Shown here one piece after another: positions 24,758 to 36,591 of a stretch of DNA of 64,000 nt. This DNA is from Prototheca cutis (taxonomy: Eukaryota > Chlorophyta > Trebouxiophyceae > Chlorellales > Chlorellaceae). Under the pieces are notes generated by a model. That model was not told where the DNA came from. It worked only from the letters and a program-made list of their open reading frames with translations, and ran no database searches. Both the position numbers and the translations under genes were made by a program. The first letter of the stretch is position 1. Each line of letters begins with the position of its first letter. Location of the stretch: NCBI GenBank assembly GCA_002897115.2, contig BCIH01000007.1, positions 1 through 64,000 of the forward strand. Reading direction: 5' to 3'.

Positions 24758-24949
24758 TGGTAGGGAGTACATGCACTCAGGTTCGCGAATCGAGGTGGTG
24801 TGAGCAAGCCTCTGCATGCTGACATCAAGGAATGATGGTTGCCTGGCAAGCGCATGGCTCATGCCGGACGATGGTTGGCACTGAAGGTGCCATCCTAAGG
24901 AAACAAATCCTGGCATGACATGACCGGGCCTTCTACCAGGCAGGCATCC

Positions 24950-26751
24950 AGAGGTGCTGCTGCCGCCGCCACCACCGCTGCCGTCGGCGAACCCAGCCCA
25001 GTCGCTGCTCCCGGAGGATTCCCCACCTTTGCCACAACCGCCATCGCCATCATATGGTAAACCACCAGCATCGCCACCACTGCCACAGCCCCTGAAAGCA
25101 CGAACGGCTCAGAATTATGTGGTGATGAGCCAACGGACATCTGTGGCGGCACCTATGGCGGACTATCCATGCCTGTGCAGGCACCAATGGGCTGAAACTG
25201 GGAATGGATGGACCTGAAGGTGGCTTCTGGCAGGCTCCTGCGGAATATGCACTGCCATCGCTGCCGCCAGGGGGGCGTAGCACTGCCGGGCTCAGAGTTG
25301 GCCTTTCTGACTCTTGCTGGCATGGCTCCACCTACCTCGAATGTCACGCCTCCTCCAAACCTGGCCTTCCAGGGCCTAGCAGATCTTGTGGAGGCTGCGC
25401 CCGGCGCGTGAGCTACACAATGTGCCCTACTGCTGCGTGGGCTGCTTGGCACCGGCTAGAGCTCCCCAACACGGCAGTTGCGAGAGGCCGAGCTGAGCGT
25501 GGGTGAGAACTGCCATGCATCATGTCCCTGGACAACTATTTCCTCATGGTGGGGCTGGGAGGGGGCTACATACATCTTTGTTTTGATGGAGAAATTAGAG
25601 TGCTAGCACGTGTAAACAAGTGCGCTACACCAACCAATGACGCTTGCCTGTGAAATGCAGCCCGTCGAGATTTATAAAGTGCTCCAAACTCCGGAGGAGG
25701 ATGACGATGGTGACGATGGCGGGTCCACGGCAGCAAGCCGCGACAGCCGCTCCAAGTACCTGTGGCAGCAGAGCCAGGGTGAGCTGGGGTACAGGTGTGA
25801 ACCCAACGCAAAAGGTCCGTACACCCAGCAACAGAGGAGATTGGGCATGCTGTGGGTGTGCCATTGGTCCAGGATGCCCATCGTGGGAGGTGATGTGATG
25901 TCATCTGTGTGCCTCCTCCACAACAGTGCACAGAGCAGGTTGATTGTCGTCCAGTCGATCGCCATGGGCTCGTTCGGGCTTTTTTAGAAGCGTAGACCAG
26001 GCAACATTGAATGCCTCAATCCTACACACTACCATGCCCCATTCCCACAAATGCAAACAACAGAAATGCTTGCAGGGGGTAGATGCAGCGCTTGGTCCGT
26101 GTGTTTTGCAAGGCCGCTCGGGAGGGCCGCCACCGTTTCCTCGTGTTCGACGTGCCAAAGACCTGTGTGGCGGAACTGCACAAGGCCTGGACTGGCACAC
26201 TGGCAGGGGACTATGCAGTGTGGCTGGCTGAATTGCCAGAGACCGAGCCGGCCATCTGCGCGGCTCGCAACGTCCACAGCCGGACAGAGCCCGACGCTGC
26301 CTGCTTGGGCTGACCAGGCGCCCCACTGCAACGAAAACGTCCATCAAGGGTTTCAAATCCCCACCAAGCCCGAGCAGGTGAGCGGAGCTTGGCTTCTAAA
26401 GTCTGGTGGTGATTGCAGGCTCATGTGGGGGGGTGGACAGATTGTGCCTTCTCATTCGACTGTGTGGCGGATAGTAAAGTATCTCGCCCCATTAAATAAA
26501 GGGACATTTTGAACTACTTTACTTGATTAAGTCCCTTTCAATCCTTTTTCTGAGTATGCAGCTGTCCTTCCTCAACTCTGCAGCTGAAGCACGTCAGGTT
26601 CATACCCCAAGTTCTCCTAACCCAACACTCGGGAGGCGGCGGCGGCGGCCAGGTGGCCCAGCTGCCGTTCGAAGAAGCGGGCAAGCACGAGCACAGTATG
26701 GCGCGTCGAACATTTAGAGACATTATTCTTGGAGAACACGACTCCGACTGA
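24950..26751 (+). CDS. YLPM1-like P-loop protein, poorly resolved (possibly degraded)
   Basis: Three kinds of evidence lie on the plus strand. A Pro-rich segment at about 24955-25060 (PPPPPLPSANP, SPPLPQPPSPSYG) resembles the N-terminus of YLP-motif proteins. An exon-like stretch at about 26083-26300 (VFCKAAREGRHRFLVFD, AGDYAVWLAELPE, CAARNVH) resembles the back half of the YLPM1 ATPase domain, which ends in a conserved CxARNVH. A final exon-like segment at 26584-26751 follows a good acceptor and ends RRTFRDIILGEHDSD. The P-loop Walker A itself was not found, frames shift often and a stop follows RNVH. The gene may be real with sequencing errors, or a pseudogene. Confidence 0.38.
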
Positions 26752-27658
26752 GGACTGCACACATGTCCATTCCAATGCGGCGACCAAGGAGGGCGGCCTG
26801 GAGAGTGCGGTCGCCCAACCAAAGCGGCGTGTTTTGTACGATGGAGCCCAACTCCGATCGCAGGCTTTTAGATTCATGATGCGTTACGTGATTTTCAGCG
26901 ATGCAGCATTAGTTACGCGTTTATGGCGAGGTCTAGCCTGCTCGCACAATTCTCCGACACTGTTGTTGGTGGGAGTGCTGGCTTATCTCATCAGAATGCC
27001 ATCATTAGGCAAGCCCGTTTCAGCGGTTACGGAAGGGCAAGTCTACCAGCGTCACGACAGGAATATTCATCAGAATGGTTGAAATCCGAACATGCGCCTC
27101 GTAGCAGCGTTTGGATGAGGGATTGAAGTTTCAAACCGCTGCCCTGCGAAACGTGACGAGGTCGGCCGCCCAAGGAGCGTCGGGGCGTCGCGGGGTCCGG
27201 TTCCCAAGCGGCCCCCGCGGGGGGCACTGGCCCACATCGGCGAGACAGTTCGCGCAGCGATCGCTGCAAAGCTTTGCCAGACCCCATTGCTCATTAATAC
27301 GTGGCATCCTAGAGTCTGATGCGCGCCAGATCGGAATCGGAACGCGACGATCGGCCAACATTTGAACGACTGCCCCGCCAACGAGGCGCGTCCATGTCAG
27401 CACCTGCCGGTACGCGGTTGGCTTCCGACGAGGGAACATAACCCACGCACCTCGAATCATCCCACATCTTTCCAAACATGCCTAAACGCATTTTCTGGCC
27501 GTGAGATATAATTTTTGGGCTTTGCCCATTGAGTGTGAGAGAGAGTGAGAGAGTTTGAGAGATCTGTGTGCGACTCGGAGTGTTCAAGTCCCGTCTCTTC
27601 TGTCGTTCCGACCCGCCCCATTCCTTCACCAAGTCGTCAGTCAACGCACAAAAATACA
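26752..27658. other. Stretch without a recognisable gene
   Basis: Plus and minus frames here are short and show no motifs. A GC-rich patch at 27160-27220 contrasts with AT-richer flanks. GAGA-type repeats near 27535-27560 lie just upstream of the small gene that follows and may be part of its promoter or 5' UTR. Confidence 0.4.
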
Positions 27659-27992
27659 ATGTCTGCCACCGCTGAGGCCCGTCTCATCATGAAGGTGCGG
27701 GTAAGGGCGTCCCGCGCTGACCTCCGAAACAGGCGACCGTTGTTACCCCGTAAAATGTGTCGTGGATCCGACCCCTCCCACCCTTCATTCCATCCTGCAG
27801 TACTTTGGCACCGCCTCCAAGGCTGTTGCGAAGCGCGCCGTGACCGGTGGTGCGGGCGTCGCCAACGCCGCATCCCTGCCCAAGGCCGCGGCCGCGGTAG
27901 GCGGGAAGACCGCCCTCCCCAAGGACTTCCTTACCTACGTGCGGCCGCACCCTGTGACCTTCTACCCCGCCCAGATGCGCATGGCGCTGTAG
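27659..27992 (+). CDS. Small conserved-looking protein of about 77 residues, function unknown
   Basis: Exon 1 runs from the ATG at 27659 (MSATAEARLIMK) to a strong donor CGG|GTAAGG at 27700. Exon 2 is 27801-27992, after CATCCTGCAG, in phase. Exon 2 has markedly biased GC-rich codon use, a basic Ala/Gly/Lys-rich middle (GTASKAVAKRAVTGG) and a compact C-terminus with YVRPHPVTFYPAQMRMAL. The amphipathic basic N-terminal half could be a mitochondrial presequence or a single helix, and the size fits a small accessory subunit of an organelle complex. That is inference from composition only. A donor six bases earlier (AAG|GTGCGG) would remove two residues. I do not recognise the family. Confidence 0.6.
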
Positions 27993-28501
27993 GACAGAGA
28001 GCATGAATTTTACCGTGAGAGATCCCCTGGCCTAGGGCCATCGTTCCATAGACAACGTCGTGCCCCCTTCTGATACAACCAATGCCCTCGTGGTGTCTGA
28101 GTATGAGAGAGAGCGAATGTGTTTCATGCCGCAGTCGGCGTGACCATTGCCTGCCCCTTTTGATATCGTTTCTTGCCAATGTGTCTGGCATTTTGAGTCG
28201 AGCGTGCAAGGCCAGCTTCCATCTGACGCGTTTGCCAGCGGCCAAGTATGCCAGTCAGCCGGGGTGATATCCCCCATTGGAAGTCAGGTGGTGGGCAGAG
28301 AGCGGAGCGCGTACGCTCTTATGGTTTGCCTCGAGCTGGTGCGGCTCGTCTCTTCCTCGGGGGCTTTAACGGGGNTCTGGGATGCGTGCCGCCACAATCT
28401 GTGGGCTCTAGCAGCAGCCAGGCGTCCTGGGTGTGAGAAGAAGGGATCCCTTGTGGGAATGTGGTGCGGTCACGTCCTCTTGACACCTTGCAGCAACTCC
28501 C
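27993..28501. other. Convergent intergenic region
   Basis: Between the stop of the small gene (+) and the presumed 3' end of the unrecognised minus-strand gene. No coding signal. Confidence 0.4.
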
Positions 28502-29928
28502 TCATGCACAAACACTAGTCTTGCCCCGGTCCCCTTGAGGGCCGGCACGGACCTGGAGGTCGTCTGGTGGGAGACTTCGCAGGGCGGCCCACGACAAGAC
28601 TTGGCTGGGGACGGCAAGGTCCACGAGCAGGTCCAGGCAGCTCGGTGGCTGGCCCCATCGCAGGCGCACATAGTGAAAGGCATGGCCAGTAGAGGTGCAG
28701 TCTTGGGGACAGGGGTCGGCATGTTGCTTGCGGGGCAGCGCCTCGATGACCCTGGGCAGGCAGGGACGGGTGTGACTGGCGTGTGAGGCTGGAACAGAGA
28801 CCGGCCATCCTGGGTGATGCGTCCAGCCATTCGTTAAATCATCAAATCGCTGCGAAACGTACTTGCAACTGTGCAGCCCAGCAGGGATGGGATCAACGGA
28901 CTGTCCGTCTAGATGATCAATGCTTACGCTTTCCATTAGCACGATTGCCACCTGTGCACCCGGGATGGTGAGGATTGGCTGCGAGTTTTGGTGGATGGAC
29001 CCAGAATTGCAGACAGGGATCACTGGAATGAGAGGTCATGTGGTGGACTCTTTCGTAATCACAGGTGCTACGTGTACTCCACCGCGCTTGGCCATGCAAC
29101 ATTTCCCTGCCACACAGTTTGGACACATGGCATCACCCCCCAATCGCAGTCCCAAGGGGCCACCTTGCGACCCAGGAGCCCAGGCGGCGCGGGATCTGGG
29201 CACGGCCGCGAATCCCGGGAGATGCCAGCAATGCCAGTCTCCAGCCACCTAGGGGGTGGGGCCGGGGTGGGCAGGCCGGCATGCATGTGGCGATCAAACG
29301 CTCCTTCCAACCCACCTCCCCCCTCAGGAGGTGAGCCTGCCTGTTCCGGTGTCAGGGACACAGGGTCCCTGGGGCCCCGGGGCTCCAATGCTGGCGTGAT
29401 GGGCTGCGGTCCGTCTGCGGGCAGTGCCATCCACAGCGGCTGAGCGGGGAGTCTGCAGCAGCTGGAGGCCTGCCCCTCAAGCATGGCCCGGCCCGCGGCA
29501 GCTTCGCCGTCGATCCATGGCAGCGCCTGCGCGAGAGTGACGAGCTCAGAATCAGAGCTGCCATCCACAGCACATGTCCGGCCCGGGTGCACCAGCTTGG
29601 TTCCAGGAAGCACGGCGCACAGCTCTCGTCTGGACTGCTTGTTGCCTGCGGGAATGCCACTGATGGCGATGACCTGGGGGGGGGGGGGGGAGACGACGGC
29701 GTCGCACACACAGCTTAAAAAGGATGTTGCATCATACGCTCCAGTTGATACACATGCATATGACCAACCCCCCTCCCACAAGCCTCCATCATTGGAGACC
29801 TTTTTGAGGTCATTGAAGCGAAGCAGCGACTGTTCCAGGGGGGTCAGTGCCTTGACGCTGCCAGAGCCTTGAGTGAGCAGGCTGAAATACTCCATATAGC
29901 TCTCCAATGCCATGGGAGCGCATTTCAT
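28502..29928 (-). CDS. Unrecognised protein, exons partly resolved
   Basis: A first exon starts at the ATG at 29928 (MKCAPMALESYMEYFSLL) and ends NDLKK at a GTCTCC donor. A second begins after a C-run acceptor near 29677 (VIAISGIPAGNKQSRRELC) and continues with KLVHPGRTCAVDGSSDSELV into a Pro/Gly-rich segment near 29340. A mini-exon at about 28951-28928 (VAIVLMES) has both splice signals. Further open frame runs to about 28502 but is not securely joined. An alternative upstream start near 30075 exists. Its codon use is less biased than in the strong genes. I do not recognise the family. It is divergent to the mannose isomerase gene. Confidence 0.42.
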
Positions 29929-30374
29929 GGCTATTGCGGGACGATCATGTCGCGTGGCGTCCAGATCACGCGTGATCATGGGAGCAGTCCCCACGCCAGG
30001 TTCGCCCGGCGAAGGGCCTCTGTCCAGCCCCGGGCATTGATCCACAGGAGGCTGGCTATCCCAACAAAACCGAGACATCACAATCAATTAATTATCATTA
30101 TATTGCGATGTCGGCGGGCTGCAGGGGTTGAGATTGGGGCTTGCGGGCGGATTTTAGAAGGAATAGCGCACAGCGCAACATCCGGCCCCTCCCAGAGTGC
30201 CACGCAGAGGATTGCCGTGGGCAACGAGGCTTGGATTGGACAAGCAGTTCCCATCCCATACAGTGCACGCTCCGCCTGCAGACGGCATAGAATCGTAATT
30301 CTACATTGTTGTTGAACGAGGGGTGAACGAGGGGCGGCCTGAACCTACTCAGTGCGGGTCGTCGAATCACAGGC
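29929..30374. other. Divergent promoter region
   Basis: Separates the unrecognised gene (-) from mannose-6-phosphate isomerase (+) by about 450 bases. An AT-rich patch at 30080-30110 lies centrally. No recognisable promoter element can be asserted. Confidence 0.4.
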
Positions 30375-31861
30375 ATGATCGTTGCGGAACGACCCGCCCC
30401 GAAGGCCGGCGCGTATCCCAACGGCGTGGCCGCCGATGGGATGTACCGCCTCACCTGCAAAGCCCAGTGTTATGCATGGGGAATGCCTGCCCATGAGAGC
30501 GAGGTGAGTGAGAGGTTGCAGCGACTGGTCCTTTGGGGGCCGCTTCTCTCCTGGTGGTGGCTGGCGCTTACTCCGGCCTGAAAATGAGCAAATCCCTNCC
30601 CCCAACCCCCAACACACAGGTGGCTTCCCTGTGCGCAGCTGCAGGGCAAATCCTAGATGATTCCGCGCCGTACGCAGAGTTGTGGATGGGAACACACCCT
30701 TCCGGCCCATCCACGCTCTGCGGTGAGCACGCCGGCATCAGCCTGGCGGCGCTGATTGAGGCGCACCCATCCCTGCTGGGCTCGGCGAGCGCCCGCTTTG
30801 GCTCGGGGGGTCTCCCCTTCCTGTTCAAGGTGTTGTCCATCGGCGGCGCGCTGTCCATCCAGTCGCACCCGGACAAGAGCCTGGCCGAGCGCCTGCACGC
30901 TGAGCGGCCCGACTGCTATCGCGACGACAACCACAAGCCCGAAATGGTGCTGGCCCTGACCCCGTGCAAGGCGCTGTGCGGTTTTGCGGGGGAGGAGGAG
31001 ACGGCTGCTGTACTGGCTGCCTTCCCGGAACTGTATGATCTCGCCGGGCGCGCGACAGCCGAGGGATATCTGTCGTCACCGCGCGACAGCCCCGAGCGCC
31101 GCGCCGCGCTGCGCGCGCTCTTCACCGCCGTCGTTATGGCCGAGGAAAGCGCGGCAGGCGATGCCGTGGACGCACTTGTGGCTCGGTTGAAAGCGAGGGA
31201 TCCCGACTCTCTATCAGAAAAGGAGGCACTTGCCATCGACTTGGCCAGCCAGTACCCGCGGGACGTGGGTGTGCTGGCGGCGCTATTGCTGCGCCCGGTG
31301 CGCCTGGCGCCGGGGGAGGGGCTGGCACTGGAGGCCAACGTGCCCCATGCCTACCTGGCGGGCCAAGCCCTGGAAGCCATGGCTTGCAGCGACAACGTCA
31401 TCCGCGCAGGCCTGACGCCAAAGTTCCGTGACACCCGCGTGCTGTGCGACTCCCTTCGTTACGAGCAGAATCCGCCCACGGTGTTGAGGGGCGAATCCAT
31501 TTTGGCGTCCGCGGGTGCTGGTGAGAAAAGTGCTAGCGCAACCAGTCCCGGTTCGGGAACCTCCGCCACAGCGGAACTAAAGCTGTACCGCCCATCGCCG
31601 GCATTTCCGGAGTTTGAGTTGTGGACGGCGACAGTGACCCCAGGCGCGACCCTCCGCGTTCCGGCCGCCGCGGGACCAGCACTGGTCCTGGTCCGTGGCG
31701 GGCAAGGAACAGCGGGGAGCCGGAGCCTGGCAAGAGGCGACGTCTACTTTGTTGCCGGGGGAACGACACTGGATCTCGCAGTGCCTGGGGACGAGGAAGC
31801 TGCCCTGGAGCTTGCCGCAACGGCCTGCAACAACATGGGCTTTGGCACATGGATCGGTTAA
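30375..31861 (+). CDS. PMI: Mannose-6-phosphate isomerase, type I
   Basis: Exon 1 (30375-30503) and exon 2 (30620-31861) join in phase 0 to 456 residues. It interconverts fructose-6-phosphate and mannose-6-phosphate, feeding GDP-mannose for glycosylation, cell wall and ascorbate. Type I zinc-site residues are visible: Gln and His in SIQSHPDKSL, Glu in HKPEMVLAL and His in NVPHAYL. Also present are ELWMGTHPSGPS near the N-terminus and the C-terminal cupin segment with NVIRAGLTPKFRD. Length and domain order match plant PMI1/PMI2. It lies in the same window as DPM1, which uses the GDP-mannose made downstream of this enzyme, but they are 25 kb apart. One N base lies in the intron, not the coding sequence. 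Confidence 0.95.
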
Positions 31862-32419
31862 TGTGGGTGTGAGTGGAATGCGGTCAATCTGCACCTCTGC
31901 TCAGTCTGAATACACCGGATGAAAATCATTTTCTTTCTTCCTTTTGCTGCGACGGTGCGGATGGGTCGTCCGATTCTCGCGCTGCCGGTGCAGTGCCAAG
32001 TTGAGCCCCGTGGTTTCAAAAAGGGAAGGCCCCCCCCCCCACACACACACCTCATGGCATTGTTGTCTGTTGCAATAGCCTTTGGATCTGCTGCTGTCAT
32101 GTAGACTGATGTTGGAGTTGATGGAAGGACGTAATCGCTGGAGCACGCTTTTCGCCTGATTTTGCAGTTTGATATGAAAAACACAGACGAAGGAAAGGAG
32201 GGTTTGTTTTACAGTGTTGGAAAAACCGCGCTGCGATAAAATGAACACGTAGTAGTATTGCCAAATCAGCACAGCACTGCAGCTCTTCAGACTCGAATGT
32301 TGTGATGGAGTCTGGTGCAACCGCCAGCCAGCCACCAACCATACAGTGAGAGGGTGGGAGGCATCACCTGCTTGCAAGCGGTCACAGGGGACAGAAACAC
32401 CACCACTGCCACCAGGCAC
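31862..32419. other. Convergent intergenic region
   Basis: Between the stops of PMI (+) and ceramidase (-). It contains a C-run and CA repeat near 32032-32050 and otherwise AT-richer sequence. No gene is seen. Confidence 0.5.
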
Positions 32420-35400
32420 TCAAAATACGGCAGTGAACAAGTTGGCGCAAAACCTGCAAGCACCTCGCCAGAGGCGAAGCAGGGTCGACNTGGCACTGCG
32501 CTTTGACACCACCTTGAACGGGGTGCTGTATCCCGAGAAGGGGTGCGTGGTGCCCAGAATGTGGCGGTAATCGCCTTGGTGGCCCAGCCGGTAGACACCC
32601 TCCTCCGTGCCGTCGGGAACGATCCATGTGACCGTCGCGAAGGACTCTGTTGAAAAGCTATGCTGCCTGCAGGGTGGGGGGATGGTACGCAAGGTGGAGG
32701 GGTGTGTGCACGCGTGGTGGTCGGCCAACTGCAAAAAAAGACGGCCATCCCCAACAAACAAGCATACTCCCAGACGCACCTGCCCCACTCAAAGCGTGTC
32801 TCCCACTCGTCGTCGGTGGCAATGACTGCCCAACTCCCGGAGGAAGGGTCCTGGCGCTCCACAGTCAAAAAGGTCTGGCGATGGAGGCTGTTGCGGGGAC
32901 ACGCCGACTGGAACACGACGTGCACGGCATCGCCGGGGACAAATTCTGAGCCCTCGTCCACGTCTTTGACGGCTGTGCCATATGGCACGCCCCATCCAGC
33001 CGTGTCTGTGACGACTGGTGGCACCAGAGACCATTGCTTGGCCAGCTGATTCGGAGGTGATGGCTGCGAAGCTGGCAGTGGCCGCTTGAGCAACATGTCC
33101 TCTGTGAGCGTCTTAAACTCCTGCAGGGGTTGTCAGAGAGGCGCCAGGGCGGTGGTGGTTGGGTGCACTTGCCGCAAACCCACCATGCTGGGACAGCTGT
33201 CCGTTCGCTGCACATCCCCCTTCCCTATTTTCCACCTCAAAACATCCATGGCCACACCTGGATATAGGCGTCGAGGGTGTGCGGTCCAAACAGCGTAAAG
33301 CCGCCCTCATAGCGCTGGACCTGCAATGGGGGGGGGGGGGGGGGGGGTGGTGTGGTGAAAAGGACGGATTCAATGTGCACCAGGGAACTGGACGTGCGGC
33401 GCTGGGCAGGTGAGCCAGGACACCAAGCCACAAGATTGCTATTCCACATAGGAAACCTACATATTCCCCCAAAACAGAACTCCCACTTTGCATCACTGCA
33501 CCTGGTACTCTTCAAAAGTGGTGATGTAGCTGGAGTAGGTGTTGGACAGTCCCGCGATGACGATCGTCGTGTTGGTGAGACCCTGGGCCTCCGCCTGTGT
33601 GCGTGCGTGCGTGCGTGCATGTGGATGGGGGGGATGGGTCTGGATTCCGGAGAACGACATCAAAGCAGCAGACACACCCTTGTTACCCTGAATGTTACCC
33701 TGCACAGGTGTCCTTGCGCCCCCAATGATCACAGGAATGCACAATGCAACCCTGATCTGCACTGAACAAGTAAACGCAGAATATGCAACAAAACATTACT
33801 CGCACCACGTCCCGGACCGCGGCCCGGAGGCGGCGGCCAGCCATGGTGGTGAATTCGCCCGGCACCGCCAGGATCAAAAACGATCCCACACGCAGGATCT
33901 GGATCTCCACGACCGATGGCGCCCATTCATAGGGAAAGTGCATTTCTCCCACATCCAACAGGATGGGTTTGGGAGCATGGCATGCTTCCTGTTGTGGCGA
34001 CGGTTTCCGGATAAAATTGCGGACCAGCCGCCAGAATGCTGTGCCGTTGGTGTCCGACTGGTGGAAATCAAAGGCGCCAGGCCCGTCAGTTGTCCCGGCC
34101 GCAAAGGACATGCCCATCGCAGCGGGGCACGTCACGCCCGCACGTGTATGACCACTGGCTCTCACCGTCACATTCCTCATGTCCAAATAAGCATGACGAT
34201 ACTCCACGGGCCCACTCACTATGTGGTTGGTTATGGTGCGGTTGTGTGCTGGCCCTTGGATGTTGGGAAACCAGCGGCACTACCCACCGAATGATAATCT
34301 TGTGCATCTCTTCTCCCTCTCACACAGACACACACATTCACCGACACACCTTCCAACCCCTTCCAGAAAAGGGCATACTCACATGTCTGAGCGGTCTCAG
34401 CTTCAAGCAGCTTCTCCACGGCTTCCGCCTGCCTGGAGGCAATGATCCGGCAGGACTCGATGTTGTCGGGCCACGCGGGGCCTCGCCCGATGCACTCTGC
34501 CACGCGTCCATTGCAGGTCGAGTGCACCGCATCGCACGGTTCCCTGCAGCAGGAGGGTTCATAAAATGGGATGTGTGGAGTGGAGCTTGTTCTTCTTCTT
34601 TTCATGAGGGTGGGGTTCACCCCGGAAGGGAACACATTCCTTCAATAGGCTGCACACCAATCCACGCACCCCGTGTCTCTGCACCGAGGTCCCAGGGTAT
34701 TGGGACTCGTGTCTCCGACGTTTGCCTGGCAAAAAGCGGCCACAGTGTTCCCTCTGCGTCGCTCCGCCAGCTGGGCGGCCAGGCCCTTGTTGTCTCCATT
34801 CACCAGCTGGTTTGTATTGTTCACAGATGTGCCGTGCACGGGGAACCATGAGAACATGGCAAATGGCTCATTAGATTTGCCACCATATTGCTTAGGCCTG
34901 CTAGTACCCATGTATGTGTTGTTGTTTTTTTTTTTTTTTTTTTTTTTNNNNNNNNNNNNNNNNNNNNNNNNNNNNNNNNNNNNNNNNNNNNNNNNNNNNN
35001 NNNNNNNNNNNNNNNNNGGGGGGGGGGGATTTCTGCTGTGGAGGGATGCATCTGCTTGTTTGCCGGCATTCTGAAATGGGGGATTATCTCAAAACGCCTC
35101 CAGGGACAAACCCCCTCCCCCCTCTTGACGAAAATTACTTACCTTGTTTCGTCATCATCACCAACAGAAGCGGCCCAGAGCAGGGTCATGTTCTTGTCGA
35201 TGTTGTGCTTGTACAGCGCTCGCTCTGCCTCCGGGTTTTGCTGGTACGCTGTCGGCGATCGGTTGATGTTGGCGTCCAGAAGCTCGCCCACAGCCGCATG
35301 CAGCGTCGCTGGTTTTGCGGATTCATGTGCCTGCTCAATAGCCTGCATTGCTTGTTTGTTCGTATGTGTGTACGTGTGTGTGCATGCGGGCTTCAGAAAG

Positions 35401-36313
35401 GAGCTTCAGAGGGATGCAGAGAACTTGCCACCATATAACAACCCCCCCCTTGCCTTGACAATGCCGTCGACGAGCGCATCAAAGGTGGGTTTGTAAAACC
35501 CGAGGCTGGCGATGCCGTACACAAGGTACTGCAGGTACCCCGAGGGACCCGAATGTGTGTGCGTGCCGCTGATGCCCACGTTCTGCTCCGTGTACTGCTC
35601 CCCATACTGCGTCTTTAACCGATCCAGCACGGTAAAGGTGACGGCCTGCGATGCCATGCACGCGTCCAGATTCACGAAAACCCAGCGATCCCTGTGGTTG
35701 TGTCGGTGGATGTGGAGGTTGGGTGGGAGGGGGGAGGTGTTCATGAGGCCATGAGCTCAGACTGGAAACAGGCCACCGCACAATGCCCGCGGCAGCAGGT
35801 GGTCCCCCCAGGGCAGGCAGGCCCCTCGCTCGTACGCACGAGGGGGTGTCTCCGTCGGCGACTAAAAGGGCACGGGCATAGAGCCGAGTCAGGATCCCGC
35901 CAGCAAACTGTGCAGGGTTTGCATATCCCTGCATGATTACAGCATGGTGGCACAATCAGCTGGCCTGCTTGGGAGGCACCAGCCTGGAACAGCCGTCGTC
36001 TGGACGGACGACGGGTCATTGACTGCATGCGTCCCACCCTCAACAAAGCAGCTCTACTGTTACCAACTCCACAATCAAATATATGTACCATGAGGTTGAC
36101 GTCTGCGACCGGGCCAGTGATGTCCTGCTTGCCTGCAGAGTGGAAGAGTGTCGGCTGGGCACTCTGATGACGGAAGTCACCCACGTTTTCGGGGGACATC
36201 GCCGCGCACGCACCGACGATCACCTCACCTGTGCCCACCAGGTACCCTGCATCTACACCAAACTGGGTTATAGACAAGATGCAAAGCACCAGAAGAGCTG
36301 CTCTGCTCGCCAT
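32420..36313 (-). CDS. Neutral ceramidase
   Basis: Twelve exons (36313-36229, 36132-36089, 35928-35840, 35691-35454, 35342-35143, 34897-34670, 34543-34383, 34218-33806, 33594-33502, 33320-33258, 33120-32780, 32666-32420) sum to exactly 734 codons. The N-terminus is a signal peptide (ASRAALLVLCILSITQFG) followed by GKQDITGPVADVNLMGYA. Catalytic-domain motifs follow: ISGTHTHSGPSGYLQY and PVHGTSVNNTN (zinc His), GDTSPNTLG with the nucleophile Ser of the family's GDVSPN hexapeptide, TCPAAMGMSFAAGTTDGPG and VPGEFTTMAGRRLR. The C-terminal Ig-like domain has YRLGHQGDYRHILG and PFSGYSTPFKV. It hydrolyses ceramide to sphingosine in the secretory pathway or outside the cell. Intron 4 uses a GC donor and intron 5 holds the N gap. 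A hydrophobic tail (RFCANLFTAVF) follows the usual C-terminus. Confidence 0.95.
34925..35028 (+). other. Assembly gap of 70 N flanked by poly(T) and poly(G)
   Basis: The N run at 34948-35017 is preceded by about 23 T and followed by about 10 G. It lies wholly in ceramidase intron 5, so the coding sequence is unaffected. Confidence 0.97.
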
Positions 36314-36591
36314 GGCGTGGTCCTGATCCCGCCAAGACGCTCGGGTTAGGAAGTGATCCCGGGGTGGTGCCGGGACCCAAGTTCTTCTCTCCGTCCACTC
36401 CCAAATCGCCGTCAGATCCTTACAAAACTTGACATGCAAATATACAATTAAAATCTGTGGCATCCCTGGAGAAAAATCGCTGGGTGAGCCGAACACACGA
36501 TAATCGATCGAGATGCAAGGAGGCCCACCCATCTGGGCGGACGTGCGCATCCGCGAGGGTGCCGCCTCTTCTTGGTATGACCTTGGGATGA

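Noticed and set aside
24326..24822. A coding gene within the repeat at 24.4 kb
   Set aside because: Frames in the two copies differ by indels and share no conserved protein, so the homology is at DNA level only.
26340..26370. tRNA T-arm-like GGGTTTCAAATCCCC
   Set aside because: No acceptor stem, D arm or anticodon arm could be found around it.
28020..28500. Possible extension of the small 27.7-kb gene
   Set aside because: A clear in-frame TAG ends the gene at 27992 and no donor precedes it.
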